Shown: positions 63,934 through 64,000 of the stretch, piece after piece
Position numbering within the stretch: position 1 is the first letter of the stretch
How the letters are laid out: every line of letters begins with the position of its first letter
Source: Nymphaea colorata
Taxonomy: Eukaryota; Streptophyta; Magnoliopsida; Nymphaeales; Nymphaeaceae
Direction: 5' to 3'
Assembly: GCF_008831285.2 (NCBI RefSeq)
Contig: NC_045138.2
Coordinates: 26,073,934 to 26,137,933 of the forward strand
Length of the DNA stretch: 64,000 bases
The notes under the pieces: generated by a model
Database searches by the model: none
What the model was told of the DNA's origin: nothing
Seen by the model: only the letters and a program-made list of their open reading frames with translations
Position numbers and translations under genes: made by a program

Positions 63934-64000
63934 CTGCAACCGCCATTTTCAGAAGAGTGAGTAGAGACAAGTAAAACGTTCTTTTGCACCAAGCCCACTG

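Overview
This window is nuclear DNA of a flowering plant. The evidence is split genes with GT-AG introns, AT-rich intergenic DNA full of small inverted-repeat transposons and microsatellites, and plant-specific gene families (plant defensin, PICKLE/CHR4-type remodeller, PB1-Raf kinase, plant two-domain SLT-like protein). Exon GC is moderate, which argues against a grass. The exact lineage cannot be read from the sequence.

Layout: (1) 124-2222 (+), a complete 5-exon DNA-3-methyladenine glycosylase I (TAG family). (2) 2223-8960, no gene, one old MITE and an 86-bp tandem duplication. (3) 8961-19639 (-), a complete 10-coding-exon CHD-type chromatin remodeller resembling Arabidopsis CHR4/PKR1, with a noncoding first exon near 22.8-23.0 kb and a 3.2-kb 5'-UTR intron. 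(4) 23.0-30.2 kb, gene-poor and rich in hAT-like MITEs. (5) 30194-36370 (+), a complete 8-exon B4-type Raf-like kinase with an N-terminal PB1 domain. (6) 36.4-41.5 kb, a cluster of GC-rich hAT-like relics. (7) 41476-41949 (-), a small plant-conserved protein of unknown function. (8) 42-47.8 kb, no gene. (9) 47773-56228 (-), an 11-exon gene for a duplicated lytic-transglycosylase-like protein of unknown role. (10) 56.2-61.9 kb, no confident gene, two tandem-repeat arrays and one unresolved possible transcription unit. (11) 61949-62288 (+), a 2-exon plant defensin with a clear TATA box. (12) 62813-63933 (-), an F-box/LRR gene whose 5' end may lie outside the window.

The genes are not an operon or a metabolic cluster. 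They are independent housekeeping (DNA repair, chromatin remodelling), signalling (Raf kinase, F-box) and defence (defensin) genes. All exon boundaries below were derived by hand from GT/AG sites and reading-frame continuity. In every multi-exon model the frame closes exactly.

The most interesting structures are: a tandem duplication of the remodeller's first coding exon that has decayed into a dead pseudo-exon inside its own intron; a family of about 190-bp hAT-type MITEs, one with perfect 11-bp termini and a perfect 8-bp target-site duplication; an out-of-frame uORF overlapping the first ATG of the Raf gene; and the eukaryotic two-copy SLT-like protein. I did not find a convincing previously undescribed multi-gene system.
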